NCBI GenBank assembly: GCA_033439765.1
Contig: JAULSN010000003.1
Span: 5,084,001 to 5,148,000, forward strand
Direction: 5' to 3'
DNA length: 64,000 nt
Origin: Lasiosphaeria ovina
Lineage: Eukaryota; Ascomycota; Sordariomycetes; Sordariales; Lasiosphaeriaceae
The notes under the pieces were generated by a model. That model searched no databases, had not been told where the DNA came from, and saw only the letters and a list, made by a program, of their open reading frames with translations. Positions within the stretch are counted from its first letter, which is position 1, and the number at the start of each line of letters is the position of its first letter. This document shows positions 37,340 through 49,590 of this stretch, piece after piece. A program made the translations under genes and the position numbers.

Positions 37340-38200
37340 GAGAGAAGTGTGGTACCTGGTGCGTCGCGGATCCTGATCCTGGGATCGAAATCCGGAAGCT
37401 CTTCGTCCGGAATCAGAATCTGTCGGCTACCCGTAAGGCGTTGTGATCGTTTTGTCGAAAGAGGACAAGAGCACTTACCACAGGTCCCCTGTGCCATCAC
37501 CAAGGGTGATATTAATGACGTTGGAGCAGGTTGCCGTGAAAATCGAGACCAGTACCGAGTCCAAAACGAAGACGCCTCATAGTTCTGTCATGATCCGTGG
37601 GAATCGAAGATTTTCTTAACACCCTCGTTGCTGCGGAAAGGGAGAGGTGGGGAGCACACAGCCCCCGATACCTAGCATCCGCTATTTCATGGGTCCGCCT
37701 GCTATTCCTAACCATCAGGGGAACGTGGAGTGTCGGGTCGGCTTAGCAGGCGCCATTTTGGCAATTAAATACGACAATACTAGTTTACAACAGAGAGCGT
37801 TAACTTGGACTATAAACAACTTCTTTTAGGTATGCCTGATTACAGTCCGAGTAGGTAGACTCTCCGTCATAATTCTGTTGCTCTGCTCGAGGTTAGGGCC
37901 ACCTACCAAGCAGGATAAAGGCTACGAATAACTGGTAGGTCCGTCTTGTACGCGCCAGCAAGCCGGAGAACTAGAGGAAGTGGGACGAGCTAATAGGTAC
38001 AGAGTTCCAAATTAATCACCTCCGTAACTCGTTGGTAGTAAGACAGCCACCAATTTTAGAGGCACAGACAAATGGCGAGTTTAATCCCGGTAGCTAAAGA
38101 AAATAATATATACCAGCACTAGCAAATCTCCTCCTCTCCGTCCCGGACTAACTTGAGAAGACTAGTCCAACTACCAAGCGCGATCTAACTAAGGGGATGA
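37340..38200. other. Intergenic, no gene seen
   Basis: AT-rich sequence between the hypothetical gene and the Gfd2-like gene. Only short frames, without motifs. Confidence 0.45.
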
Positions 38201-40272
38201 TCAGAAGCTCGCTCCGTGCAAGATAATATCCACGTTTTGCTGTGTTGAGTCGGGAGGTGTTGAGTCGTGGTCGTTACCGGCTTTTGATCCCGCTGCCGCC
38301 GCGTCCGCTGCTTCCGCTGCCGACGATGCCATTCCCCCTTCGCCATGCCCCTGTATCTGCTCCTCCGGCTCGAAGCTCCCAGCGCTGTGCTCTGGGTCAC
38401 GGCTGTTTTCATTCCCGACATGCGACACCGTCGCACCAGGCTCAGCCGTAACTTCCCCGAAGCTGGCTAGCTCTAGCAGCCCCGCCTGCTTCTTCCGTAG
38501 CTGTTTCAACTGCTTCTGAGGCGGCTGCTCCTGCTCCATGCTCCAAGCGCTCGAGTCCGGGGTACGGTTGTTTCCATCCTCGCCAGTCGGCAGCGTTACA
38601 GCAGGTTCCCCGGTAACTTGCTGAAGGTTAGGTACGAACCGTAACTGTCGTAGTAATTCTGTCCTCGACCGACGTAACGTCTCCGTCAGCCCCTGCTGTT
38701 GCCCCTCGATTATTCTCCTAAAGCTTGGATCTCGGAGGTAGTAGTTTCTATCCTCGCCAGTCGGCACTGTTATAGCAGCTTTCTCGATAAGTCCCCTTTT
38801 GACCAACGCTTTCAGAAAGGCATTTACCCGCAGCCCTAACTCCACCTGGAACTGCTGTTCCAGCTCCATACTCCAAGAGGATGAATCTGGAAAACGGATG
38901 TTTCCATCCTCGACAGTCGGCAGCGTCACAGCAGGTCCCCCAATAACTTCCTGGTGGTTAGCTAGAGACTGTTGCAGTACCCATGCTTCCCGGTTGTTCT
39001 GCCTCCGCCTGCTCTCTCTCCTCCGCAAGAGCTCTTTCTGCACCTCCAGCGTAATCTCCCGCCTAGACGGCTTCGTCGGCTCCGCCTTCGTCTTCGTCGA
39101 CTTCGCCTTTGTCTTCACGCTCGAACCGCCCTGCTTTGGCTCCCGGTTATATTCATCCTCGCCTCGGGAATCCATCCACACAGAGTCTCCCATACCTTCC
39201 TGGGAGCGGGATTGCTGTCGCAACTCCATCTGCCACTCCCGCTCCTTAGTCCTTTCCTCCCTGCGATTGCGTATGCCCCGCTTTAACTCGTCTTCGGATA
39301 GCCATAAGGCTACTGCCTCAAATGTCGAGATCCAATACGGAAGTACAGAATCGGCATCCAACTGGCACTGGTATTCCGCATCACGGACTGCAAGCAACAG
39401 TAGAGCCCGGAGTGTGAAATTGGCATCATTCCCGGCGACATGGAGGTCTTTAATTGCATGCATTATACCAACCATGTCGAGCAAATTCCCTAGAGTGGTT
39501 GATGTTCCATCCTGCATCTTGTAGAGTTCAGCAGTATCCAAAGTATACTTCGGAAAAAGATCGATTTCGAGGTCCCGCAAGATTTTAGACTCCGTTTTGG
39601 AACTATGACAAAGGACAACGACATCTCGATGTGAAATCATTTCTCCCAATTTGACCCGGAGTTCGTGTATAGAGACTGTTTCGGGCAGTCCAAATAAGAA
39701 TTTGTCCTTGGCGGGCTGATAAGAGGGTTCCCAGCATTTAACAACGAAATGATGGGACTCAATTATTCGACTTTCTGGTTTTGCGGTACCGGAGCCACGT
39801 GCCAAGGCATGTAAAGTTTGAGTATCGAGAATGGAGACTCCGAGAGAAAAATGCCCAGGAATTCTTCCATGTCCATCAAGACCGTCGACGTCGATACTGA
39901 GGAATCTCACGTCTCTCATTTTTGACTCGGGGATCCCTTTGCCAATATCATGGCCGAGGAATTTAGCTATCGAAGGCTTTGGTGATGCCGCCGTATTGTT
40001 GATGTCGTCATATCCGAGTAAGTGTCGGAGAACCACAGTCATTTTAAGGCCCTTGTCAGGATGATCTATCCAGAACTTCAAGTTGCTCTCTTCATAATCA
40101 TCGAGGGGCTGGAAGTGGTGTATGAGGTGTCGGATGTAGTGCGGCTTGTGTCGAACTGTTTTTATTTGAGAACCGGGCAGCCTGCACAGCGAAAATCTCC
40201 GGATGGCTCCTCGACTTCTAGAAGAGCAGTCGGGAGAATGGCCAATTGAGGGCCAAGGATTGATTCGACCAT
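38201..40272 (-). CDS. Gfd2/YDR514C-like DEDD ribonuclease-H-fold protein with repetitive tail
   Basis: The main frame (from about 40155 to 38201) encodes a DEDD exonuclease-like fold: FLSIDVDGLDG (first Asp pair, with Asp where Glu is usual), a middle block VVVLCHSSKTESKILRDL, and LHVAGNDANFTLRALLLLA (H-x5-D type C-terminal motif). This order fits the fungal Gfd2/YDR514C group, related to mRNA-export and RNA-linked factors. The likely start is ATG at 40272 (MVESILGPQLAI), whose frame ends in CAGCPVLK then a stop; one base shift near 40155 joins it to KTVRHKPHYIRHLIHHFQP. So there is one frameshift or sequencing error. After residue about 290 the protein becomes Glu/Gln/Arg-rich with four imperfect copies of a T-x-P-T-x-E-D-x-N cassette. 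An RNA or DNA substrate is inferred only from the fold. Confidence 0.68.
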
Positions 40273-43200
40273 GCCGAGCGAAGCTTCAAATAAGGGCGGA
40301 TGTTAGATATTGTGCATCATGCTGAAACAATTGAATTGGTCGGCACCTCAGGTGTGGGCGACCGCATTGACTCAACTTACCGCGATGAGAGCTTGACCGC
40401 GATGCGGTCGAAGTCTAAGACCGGCATCGTGAGCGAATGGCAAGGTCGCGTGCATGGTGGGAGAGCAGGACCGTGGAATGCGAGTTTCGCGACGTGAGGA
40501 GTCGTGGCACGTTCCCAGGACCAAAATCAGGAACGAGTCACGTGGTCGGCAGGCCCCTATGGTCAATTATTGGTCCAAAAAGCTCGAGCCGAAGCATTTT
40601 GGGACGAATCGGGCTCGTCCTCTGCTGACAAAGGCGGAAAAAACCCGTTACCCAAACAAACCTGTGCATTTCTGAAGGCAACTCGTGACTCGAGTCCTGA
40701 CGCCGAATTCACATTTCCTCGCGAGCTAGAATTAGAGAAAAATATCACACTCTGACTACTGGGTAAGGTCTAGGTGCCATTGAGCAGCACAAGGTTTCTA
40801 GGGATGTCAAATCCAGGCCTCTTGTTTTGGAAAGGCATCACAAAAAGCTACAATCAGGATGTCGAAGGCTTGGCTTCAAGTTCTTGCAGGTTGTCATGCC
40901 ATTTTGGCAATGGGGGCCGTCGCCCCCATTCGGGATTAATTGTCACGGCGCGAATAGCCGAGCTTCTGCGATGGCGGCGATATACTTTGAGATATTCACG
41001 TGAATGCTGCAATCCGTGCAGAGCACCATGTACGTATGTCGTAGCATATGAGAAATACCGGCTTGGCCAAGCGGCGGCAAAAATGGTTGCTACAACGGAC
41101 TAGCAGACGCAGAGTCACGTTCAATGTCCTTGACTCCCATCGCTTGTGGTGACTGGTAATTGGCGTCGCTTGGGCGCTTGGGCGGCTGCCCTCAGCGCTT
41201 GCTCACCTGACCCTGCGGCTCGACGGCGTCGACGCCATTTAGAAGGAAAACAAGACTCCACTTGATGAGCGGAGACGAGCGACTTCACTGGCACACAGAT
41301 ACTTTCTATACAAAATCATGATCCATCTTGTTGGCAATTCATCCGCAGCGCCCAGGTATTGGTCTTGGAGAGGGACGCGCCATCACTCAGGCGGTTTGCA
41401 CGGGTTTGCACGGGATTCCGCGCGCTTTCGGTAGTGCAGGGTTAGGGGGCGGAGCCTGCGGAATACAGCGTATGAATTTCGGACGCCCGAGCAGGCCTCG
41501 ATCGGGGTCGTCCACCACTCCAGAAAACTCTATAATAAGATCAGATGCCCGGCATCTACCCACAGTTTTCCGAGCCGGGAGTGATAACCGGAATGGGCGG
41601 TTGCAAAAAACCTCAAAGGTGGAGTTAGGTTCATCAGCAGTCTATGGCGGATTGCGATTTGGTAACGGATTGAACATCGGATGTGGCGGAATTTTGTGTC
41701 ATCCGGTCAGGTTGAATTGGCCCGCTGCTTAGCAAGATTTACGAATACACGCGTTCTTGCACCACCTCGTAAAAAGTAAACATTTTGGCGATTTTCGTTG
41801 CCCTCTTGTCAACATCTTGCATCTCGCTCTCGAGGGTAAAAACCACTCCGGTCCAGGGCAAGGTGGCTGTGTAGCTGGCCGCCGTTGTAACGCAACGCAA
41901 GCCGTTTTCCAGCTGATCTTCCGTCCTTCGTGACCTTGCCCTGCAGCTACCCGCTGTGCGTCCTTCGGGCTGGGCGTAACTGTGGGGCGCTTTCGTATTT
42001 TTTCCCTTTCGGACCCCTTCTCGGCCATTTTCCCATCAAAGCTCGAGTGCGACACCGTGCTAGGTTGGATGAGCGCAGCAACGGCGATATTTTCTAGACA
42101 TTCACGGACCTGAGAGGCGACGCAAGAGACACGCCAGACAGAAGCAACAAAGGTTTCAAGCCAACATTTGAGTCGCCTATTGGCTCGAGGGAGACGGGAG
42201 ACGGGATGCGATGCGCACCGTTCCCTTTCACCGAGGCTTGCGGGCCCCGTGTTTCTTGTTTCAAGCGATCCCAGTCTCCGCCCTGAGTGCATCGCGCGCG
42301 GTTCAGCTGCTCTTGATTCACACAGTGGGCACATCGGAATCACTGCCGGCAACAGAGGGAAAACATTGAAGGCTTCGCAACGGGAGTCCTGGCCCAAAGA
42401 CTGCTGCCAGCCCATTAAAAAACCGTTATTGCCAAGAACGCAAATATTGAACCGCGCCGCTCGTCAAATCTTGGGCTCGTGGCTGGAACGCGTTCGAGAT
42501 GCGTACCGCTGCACCGCAGGCTCGCATCACACAACTCGCAACTGACAACCAGATCTGACGGGATTACAACACCGAGGTCACCTCAATTGACGGTGCAACA
42601 CAGACCCGGGTTGGCACAAGTATTATGAAAGGATAAATTGTGCTATGATAAGCGGTACCTAGTCAGCCGCGTGTTGCAAACCTGATAGGCAACGGTAGTG
42701 ACTGCACCGTGAATGTTCGATGGGGTTAACGCAGGCAGCTTCTGGCTAACGCTGGCCGACGCAGGAACCATCTAATTTCAGGGGAGCGCCGGAAAATCTG
42801 GCACCCCCTGAACTCTGTGCCTGGCTGTTTTCCCAGGGTCCATCAAGCCCCACCGGCTCGGCGCCATGGTCCTGGCCAATCGCCGGTCGCCAGTGCAATA
42901 TTTTGGGCGGGAACTGGCCTCGATTGGTCCAGTTGCTGCGGTTTGGACCCGTCCGGCTAAGCCCAAAGTGGGCCCGCCTTGGGGGTGGAGATCGAAGCGA
43001 GACTTTCTCTGGCCAGGAACAGCAGGGGTGGAAGCAGGTACGTCCTGGTGTCATCCCGACGCCCAGCGCAATTTCCTTTTGGTGGGAGCGTGATTCCATT
43101 GTGGACAGACAGCCCGGCCTCCGCCCTCTCCTCTGCCTGCATCTGTCTTTTGCTTCTGCAACAAAACCACTGTCGCTCCTTTGACCAGTCGCTCTTTTCC

Positions 43201-43637
43201 GCTGTCGCGAGCTCTTGCCGCTCCATCGTCACTCCACTCGCCATCAAGAACGCTCTCTCGTTGCGTTCCAGTGCCCGCCACATCCATCCCTGGATCCCCG
43301 TTTACTGCGAAAGGAAATGTCATCTCGACTGTGACCCGTCCACCACCAAAGGGAGACGAGGTCTGACTCCGACTCTGATCAAGGGCATCTGCCTCAGCCG
43401 CCACTCGTTACTACGCTTCTTTTCGACATTCAGGAGGCTTGACCTTCATTTACTTACTCTTGGGGCTGTGAGGAACCATCTGGAAGGTCCGCTGGTCTCG
43501 GGTCCGTCACTGTTGCCGTGCAGACGTGCCGAACTTTTCACCCATCATCAACATCCGAACGAACGTACCCGAATTTTTCGATACGCACGAACAGTGCAAG
43601 CGAGCATCTACCCTACGACAACTCAACCAACTTCGCG
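40273..43637. other. 3.4 kb without a supported gene
   Basis: Frames such as 41729-42415 (minus, 228 codons) and 40774-41103 (plus) show no domain, poor composition and no splice logic. The right end (about 43100-43637) is pyrimidine-rich and is probably the promoter and leader of the WSC gene. The rest may contain old transposon sequence, but I cannot define it. Confidence 0.4.
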
Positions 43638-44621
43638 ATGAAGTCGATTGCCCTCGTGGCCGCCGGCCTCGTGGCCTCGACGGCCGCTCTCGGAACAAGG
43701 ACGTTGGAGGATATCAAACTCAAGATCGCCCGGGCAAACCTACAGAAGCCATCGGAGGCGCCAGTACCCAACCAATACACCATCGCGGGCTGCTATAAGT
43801 CAGCTGGCGAGCTCGTCTTTAACTCTACTCTTCAGTGGAACTCTCAAGGATCATGTGCCAGTGCCATCTGCCAGAAAAGCGGGTTTCCTGTCTCGGGGCT
43901 CTCCGGATCCCAGTGCTTCTGTGGACAGAAATATCCGCCAAAGAGCTCGTTGGTGGACGACTCGAAGTGCAGCACCCCATGCCCTGGATTCCCTAGCGAA
44001 CCATGTAAGTTATTATGAACAATATTTGCAAATATGTGCTGACTCTACTCGCAGGCGGCGCTGCCAGTGTGTGGACTGTTTACAACAACGGCCTGTCGAT
44101 ATCCGTTCAGAACACCCCAAATGCTCCTGGGGATAGTGACAGCAGCGCCAACGCCGACACCGATCCCACTGCGACCGGGTCAGGAAAGGTGACGGCGATT
44201 ATAACCCAGCCCGGTAGCACAGTCGTTGTCACCCAAGTCAGCTCGGCCAAGACCGAAGCACCCAGCAGCAGCAGCAGCACCAACACGGGCGGAATTATAG
44301 CCGGTGTCGTCGTGGCGGTTGTGGTGTTGGTAGCAGCTGCTGTCGGCATGTTCTTTTTCCTCCGTCGCCGGAGAAATAAGGAGATCGAGGAAGAATACCG
44401 TCGCAACGCCGCCGTGAGCTCCTTCAATCCCGGCAGCACCAGTGGCGGCACGTCCATCACGGATGCTCGGTTGGATCCTGTCATGGCCCAGAGAAGAATG
44501 AGCGATGGCAGCATTGCCGACAACCATGACTACACAAGGAAGATCCTTCGCGTATGACTTTCCCGGATTCCTAATCTTGATTCTGTGTTACTGACTCGAG
44601 CTTCAGGTCACCAATGCATGA
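43638..44621 (+). CDS. WSC-domain cell-wall integrity sensor
   Basis: Three exons: 43638-44004, 44055-44551 and a 15-base last exon 44607-44621, giving 292 residues. A signal peptide (MKSIALVAAGLVASTAALG) is followed by a WSC domain (about 48-135) with the ordered Cys pattern starting at IAGCYKS and including SQCFCG and CSTPCPG. A Ser/Thr-rich stem is next, then a transmembrane helix near 200-226 (GIIAGVVVAVVVLVAAAVGM) and a basic stop-transfer RRRRNK with a cytosolic tail. This is the layout of Wsc1/Slg1-type sensors that report cell-wall stress to the Rho1-PKC pathway. The intron in the Cys-rich domain splits codon 123. The last exon encodes only VTNA and the stop; without splicing the protein would end KILRV. 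Location: plasma membrane. Confidence 0.88.
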
Positions 44622-47103
44622 TCAACCACCCACCCTACTGACGACGACAAACGACTCGCCTGTATTTCGCTTATTATATCAGCATACCTGGCGTTGGGGG
44701 ATATTCACAACCTTGTCACTGACAGATGTATCTCGCGACGAACCTGTTTGGCGTGCTTGGGTGTGAAGGGTGGTAACATGTGTGGGAACATGGGTACAAC
44801 TTGGTGTTACCTGAAGGACTCCGCCAGCTCCTTGCGCTATTCTTTCCTTTACTCCTTTCTACGTACTACCTTTGGGCTCGCAAACGACCGCTGCCGGGTC
44901 TCTGAAGTTGCCGCCTGCTTTCTGCGGGCAGGCCACGTGGGTTATTTTAACGGTTTTGCTTGAATGCACAGATATCAGGAGGCCCGAATCTTGTTCTTCT
45001 AAGATGTCGAAGACTGGGGGAATAGCTGTGATTGTACATTAGCTTGGTTGGCTGAACTACGCCTAGATGTTAGAGTGCCCTGACGCCTGGGCTGACCGGG
45101 ACCAGACTTTTTCGGATGAGTTTCGGCCTTCAGTCCCAAGACGGGGGAGCACTCTTCAGATGGACACGCTATACTTATTTTCGGGGAATATTTTGGATAA
45201 TTCGATGAACATAGACATTTTGACCGTGCCGGCGGGCCATTTAAAGGTTGATTCACATTTAGCTTCTTGGTCTGTGACTTGCAACCGACGAAACATTAAA
45301 GCTTCTCGCGAGGCCTCTCAGGACAAGCCGCAATCCGGGCTGTGGATGCATTGCTGATCCTTGGCATTCACCCGTTCCCGGATGCGGATCCATTATACGG
45401 CAACCATATTCCGTATTCCGTATCGACTCGGTCGAGCTCGATACGCGGCCGCGAATGACGCCAATCCTGGCCGTCGAGTCTCGATATTATCCTCCTGTTC
45501 ACAGAATTTTCTTCTCAATCGTCGAATCGGTTGCTGGCACCCCGACCTGTTTTTGTCTTGAGCCTGGTGGTGCGTCTGTCTCCCCCTCCCCCTCCCCCGG
45601 TAAAAGACGAAACGCCTTGCCTGCCTGCCAAGAGAGAGATCTTCAGCCCTGTGCAGGGTTCCCCTCTGCAAGGCGGAGCAACCCCCCGCAGGTTGTTATT
45701 AGCTGTTTCACAATCTCGCCTTGGTGCGTGGTGCACTTGGCTCCGTGGTGCTTGTTTTGTGTGTTATTGCGTGTTTGGGTCTGTTGTTGCTGTGTAGTGT
45801 GTCGAGTCTTTGGAGGGGGGTTTCGGGACTTTGGCGGAAGATGGTGGGGTGTGGGATGGAAGGTCTTGGCCGGAATTGATCGGATGGAAGTTACTAGATT
45901 GGGGATATATATTGCAAAACAGGGATAACACAATTACCAAAGTCACATCGTGGACGCGTTGTTCTTAACTCGTAGTCTGGAGTTGTTTGTGCAATGCTAT
46001 TGCTCGATGCTATGACTTAACTACCAGCTATAACTGCGATTATTTTTGTACTGTGGGTATGAAGGCACATCCGTATCATCTCGACTGAGGTTAAACAACT
46101 CAACGACATGCTTGTGTTGCGATCAACGACTTTGCTGAGAGAGTTAGTGAGTTTACCTAGTTGGTTAGGATCAAGAGGCTGTTGATGACTCGGGTTTCTA
46201 TTAGCATAATAAAAAGGCCCGTTGAGTCGCCAGTGGCGATAGAGTTTATTGTGTCACAAGTATGACCTGCTCTTCGCGTCTCCTGTCTAAAACATCTTTC
46301 GGATAATTCTTGAACGCCTCTCTCTGGTGGCGCCAGAGATGTAGTGTAACTTCGGTTTGAACTTCCTTAGACAATTTGCGATGCTTCCTAAAGCTTCCGT
46401 ATTACGATGATGTGAGGTTGTCTCGGATTGCAGGACGGATTACTTTGCACATGACCCAGAAGACAGACTGTTTGCCTACTAGTACAGGGAACTCTGAATA
46501 CGAGTCACGATGGGCAGTATCTCGCGTTGTATGGTGAGAAGTTGAGACGTAAAACAATACAAGGTTACATTCACGGAATTATTCGTACGTATCTTTCCAA
46601 ACCACGACATGTCCTTCGAGGGCAAAAACAATGCAACAAATACGCAAGGGGTATTTTCCTAGTTCCGCTTCGACAATTCTCTGTTTAAAGCAGATTATCA
46701 AGTTCTTGAGTTTTATGTTACGACGGTACCGTCATAGTGAAGTGATAGACAAACAAGGGCTTAATTGCGAGTTTGGTACAAACAGCATAACGGCAGAATG
46801 ATTACTAGGAGAAATGTAGCCACATCCAATATACTCCATTCCCAGCAAACATTGAAGACGGGTGGAAAAATTAGCGAAGAATTTGACGCCATGCCCCTGA
46901 GAGCCCCTAACCCCTGAGCGTTGCGTTGCGTGGCTGGCCGACGCTAGCCGAGCCACTGTTCCACGGACGTCATCCTGGTGTGCTGTGTGACCCAGAGCTC
47001 GAGCTTTGCTCCACCTCTGAATAGCTCCTGCGGGCACTCAATCTGCAACCACCGTCGCACCGAACCACGCAGCGAGAGCCAGCCAGCAGCCGTCCCAAAC
47101 AAC
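44622..47103. other. 2.5 kb without a supported gene
   Basis: Sequence around 45900-46750 is AT-rich and has no frame of note. A TTATTGTGTCACA near 46246-46258 resembles the 3' end of a copia-type LTR, but no partner or target duplication was found. The last 160 bases are leader of the hydratase gene. Confidence 0.4.
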
Positions 47104-47524
47104 ATGCCTCCTAGAACCGTGCTGTCGGCCTTTGCGACGAGCGCGCTGCAGCGGGCCGCGAGAGCCGCGCCGCGGCAGAGCGTCTCGGCAGCAGCAGCGC
47201 TGACCCACCAGTGCGCACGATACTCGAGCAGCAACGGCAGCGACAACACAGCCGAGCCGCTGATCCGCGTGACGGACGTGGCGGCGCCCGGGTCGGGGCA
47301 CATCCGCGTGCTGGAGCTCAACCGGCCGGCGGCGCGCAACGCCATCTCGCGGGCGCTGCTGGCGTCGCTGCGCAGCGAGGTCGACGCCGTGCACGCCCAG
47401 TACGACGCGGCCACGGGCGACGAGATCCCGACGGCCTCGTGGAACAAGCGCTTCGGCGGCGCCGCGGGCACAGACGAGAAGGGCCCCACGCGCGCCCTCG
47501 TCATCGCCTCGGCCGTCGACACGT

Positions 47525-47557
<33 letters not shown>

Positions 47558-48309
47558 GGGGCTTTTCGCAAGACGAGTAGGTCTGCCCTGCCACTTCTAT
47601 TTCTACATGGCAGTTGTTATGTGTGTGTGTATGTCTGGCGAGAGAGGGAGTGGTGCGTGCAACGGGCTAACGATCCATTCCCCACCACCTCAACAGGACC
47701 GACGCGTTCCTCCTCAACCTGCGCACGACCTTCACGGCGCTGTCGACGCTGCCGATCCCGACCATCTCAGCCATCTCGTCGATCGCACTCGGCGGGGGGC
47801 TCGAGCTCGCACTGGCGACACACTTCCGCGTGCTGACGTCCAACGCGGTCGTCGGGCTGCCCGAGACGCGGCTGGGCATCATCCCGGGGGCGGGCGGCAC
47901 GTTCCGGCTGCCGGCGCTGGTGGGCGTGCCGCGGGCGCGCGACCTGGTGCTGACGGGCCGCCGCGTGTCGGCCGCCGAGGCCTACTTCATCGGGCTGGCC
48001 GACCGGCTGGTCGAGGTGGCGCCCGACACGGACGCACAGGCCGCCGAGTGGGACGCACTAGACGAGCCCGCGCGGAACAGGGAGATCCTAGCCACGGCCC
48101 GCCGCACCGCCCTGAGCGAGGCCGTGCGCCTCGCCGGCGAGATTGCCGAGGGCGGGCCCCTCGCCGTGCGCGCTGCCCTGCGCGCTGTCGAAGAGCCCTG
48201 CGAGCGCGTCGAGAATAGCATGTACGACAGGGTCGTCAGGACGGAAGACCGCGACGAGGCCCTCAGGGCGTTTGCCGAGAAGCGCAAGCCCGTGTTCAAG
48301 GGCAGGTAG
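47104..48309 (+). CDS. Mitochondrial enoyl-CoA hydratase, AUH (methylglutaconyl-CoA hydratase) type
   Basis: Exons 47104-47576 and 47697-48309 with a 120-base intron, giving 361 residues. The N-terminus is an Arg/Ala-rich mitochondrial presequence (MPPRTVLSAFATSALQRAAR). The crotonase fold follows: FCAGADLKER (the ADLKER variant is characteristic of AUH), LGGGLELAL with Glu194, and GLPETRLGIIPGAGGT with Glu214. These two Glu are the acid-base pair that adds water across the enoyl-CoA double bond, and the Gly-rich loops form the oxyanion hole. AUH enzymes hydrate 3-methylglutaconyl-CoA in leucine breakdown, so that is the most likely role, with general short-chain enoyl-CoA hydration as the alternative. 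The splice joins QDE to TDAFLLNLR, matching the family. No other leucine-catabolism gene is nearby. Confidence 0.88.
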
Positions 48310-48908
48310 AGGGGCTACGGCTACAATAGTAAATAATAATTATAACCGCGCCTTTCCCTGTGCGTGCAGCGGGTGGACATACAAAACTGCAGTGATGTGC
48401 CTGCGTGGTCGCTATCTTGGCTGCCGCTGCTGGATGTAGCCCTACACGAGCGAGGCTTGTGTAGGTCTTGGCAAGTGTATAATAAGCCATCTAGCAGTGG
48501 AACAATCGTGTGCCGACCCGGGAAACGAACACACAAAGCTGCGCCCGGGTAGCGTTGAAACGAACAGCAACGTCATCAAGCCCGCTTGTGCTCCGTACTC
48601 TATAGCATACACCAAGATCAGCGCCGCGAAAGATCCAAACCCCAGCCGCGGCTCTACGCTAGGTCCAGGTGGCTTGGGGCTCTCCAGCTCGGCGAACATG
48701 CTGCTCTACCAGCGCGCCTCGGCGTGTTGTGCATGGCAAGACGAATTGCGGCCGGATCTGTGTGAGCAGATGGCGTTGGCAACTGCATTACTTCCTACAA
48801 AACATCAGCATATCTATGTCTACGCTTAGGAAGACGGACTTAAAGCCTTCTCCTGACTGACTGTATAAACGGGGCCGGGTTCGGGCACCGCCATTCACTT
48901 TGCAGCAT
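48310..48908. other. Intergenic, no gene seen
   Basis: 3' flank of the hydratase gene and the downstream side of an APH-like gene fragment. No motif-bearing frame. Confidence 0.45.
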
Positions 48909-49590
48909 CTAATACTCGGGCGAGAAGGACCCGATCTGCGGGAATGCCAGAGCCGCCACTTCCACCTGCACCCTCGTCCACTGCGCTATGACGTGCTCTT
49001 GGACTGCAATCTACACGCACGTAATTATAGGTCCGGGTCAGAAGTCTGCTGGGACAGACAGAGTTGGAGCAGGAAACGAAACCCTACCGGCAGCTGGCAC
49101 ATGTCGAACTCGATATCCTGCAGGGTATTCCCGTAGAAGCCTTCGAGCAGCATGTACGCGGCGCCGACCTCGGCCGCTCGCCGGGACCCGGGGGGCTCGT
49201 AGGCATAGACGCGGGGCACGGTGGCGGCGGGCACGTTCTGGCGCACGTAGGCCATGGTGGCGACCTCGCAGGCGATGGCGTACTGCTCGTCGTCGTCGCC
49301 GACAGCCGGCGGAGTGTCGGGGTGCCGCGGCAGGCGGACCCGGGCGATGACGAGGCTGCCGTCGTCCTCAGCAACCATCTCGAAGCACATCCAGTACTGA
49401 CCCGCCGAGAACGGCTCGCTCATGCGGACTTGCTGTCCCGTGACGGTCTCGGCGTGGCGCACAAGCGCAGCCTTGTCGATCTGCGCGTGCAAGTCCCCGC
49501 AGCCGCTCCTTCATGCCGTTGTAGTTCCAGTTCGTGAAAGAACCCCAACGCGCGCTCGGCGGTGTCCTCGAGCTTCGCGGCGTGGCCATT
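48909..49590 (-). pseudogene. N-terminal half of an APH-like phosphotransferase, broken
   Basis: On minus from 49590 the frame reads FTNWNYNGMKERL, then one base shift (a GGGG run at about 49497-49500) leads to the frame starting at 49492 (DKAALVRHAETVTGQQVRM, then SEPFSAGQYWMCFEMVAED and a membrane-free N-lobe ending DMCQLP). A GTAGGG donor follows. A possible TTGCAG acceptor leads to EHVIAQWTRVQVEVAALAF and FPQIGSFSPEY, then a stop at 48909-48911. This is the N-lobe and hinge of the same kind of fungal APH-like protein whose catalytic half lies at 7287-7890. The catalytic loop and DWE are absent here, so no activity is possible. The frameshift and missing C-lobe make it a pseudogene. Confidence 0.68.

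Noticed and set aside
41729..42415. 228-codon minus frame in the 40-43 kb gap
   Set aside because: No domain, no plausible splice sites, and composition looks like random reading of noncoding sequence.
46240..46260. Possible copia LTR end TTATTGTGTCACA
   Set aside because: No matching other end and no target duplication found.
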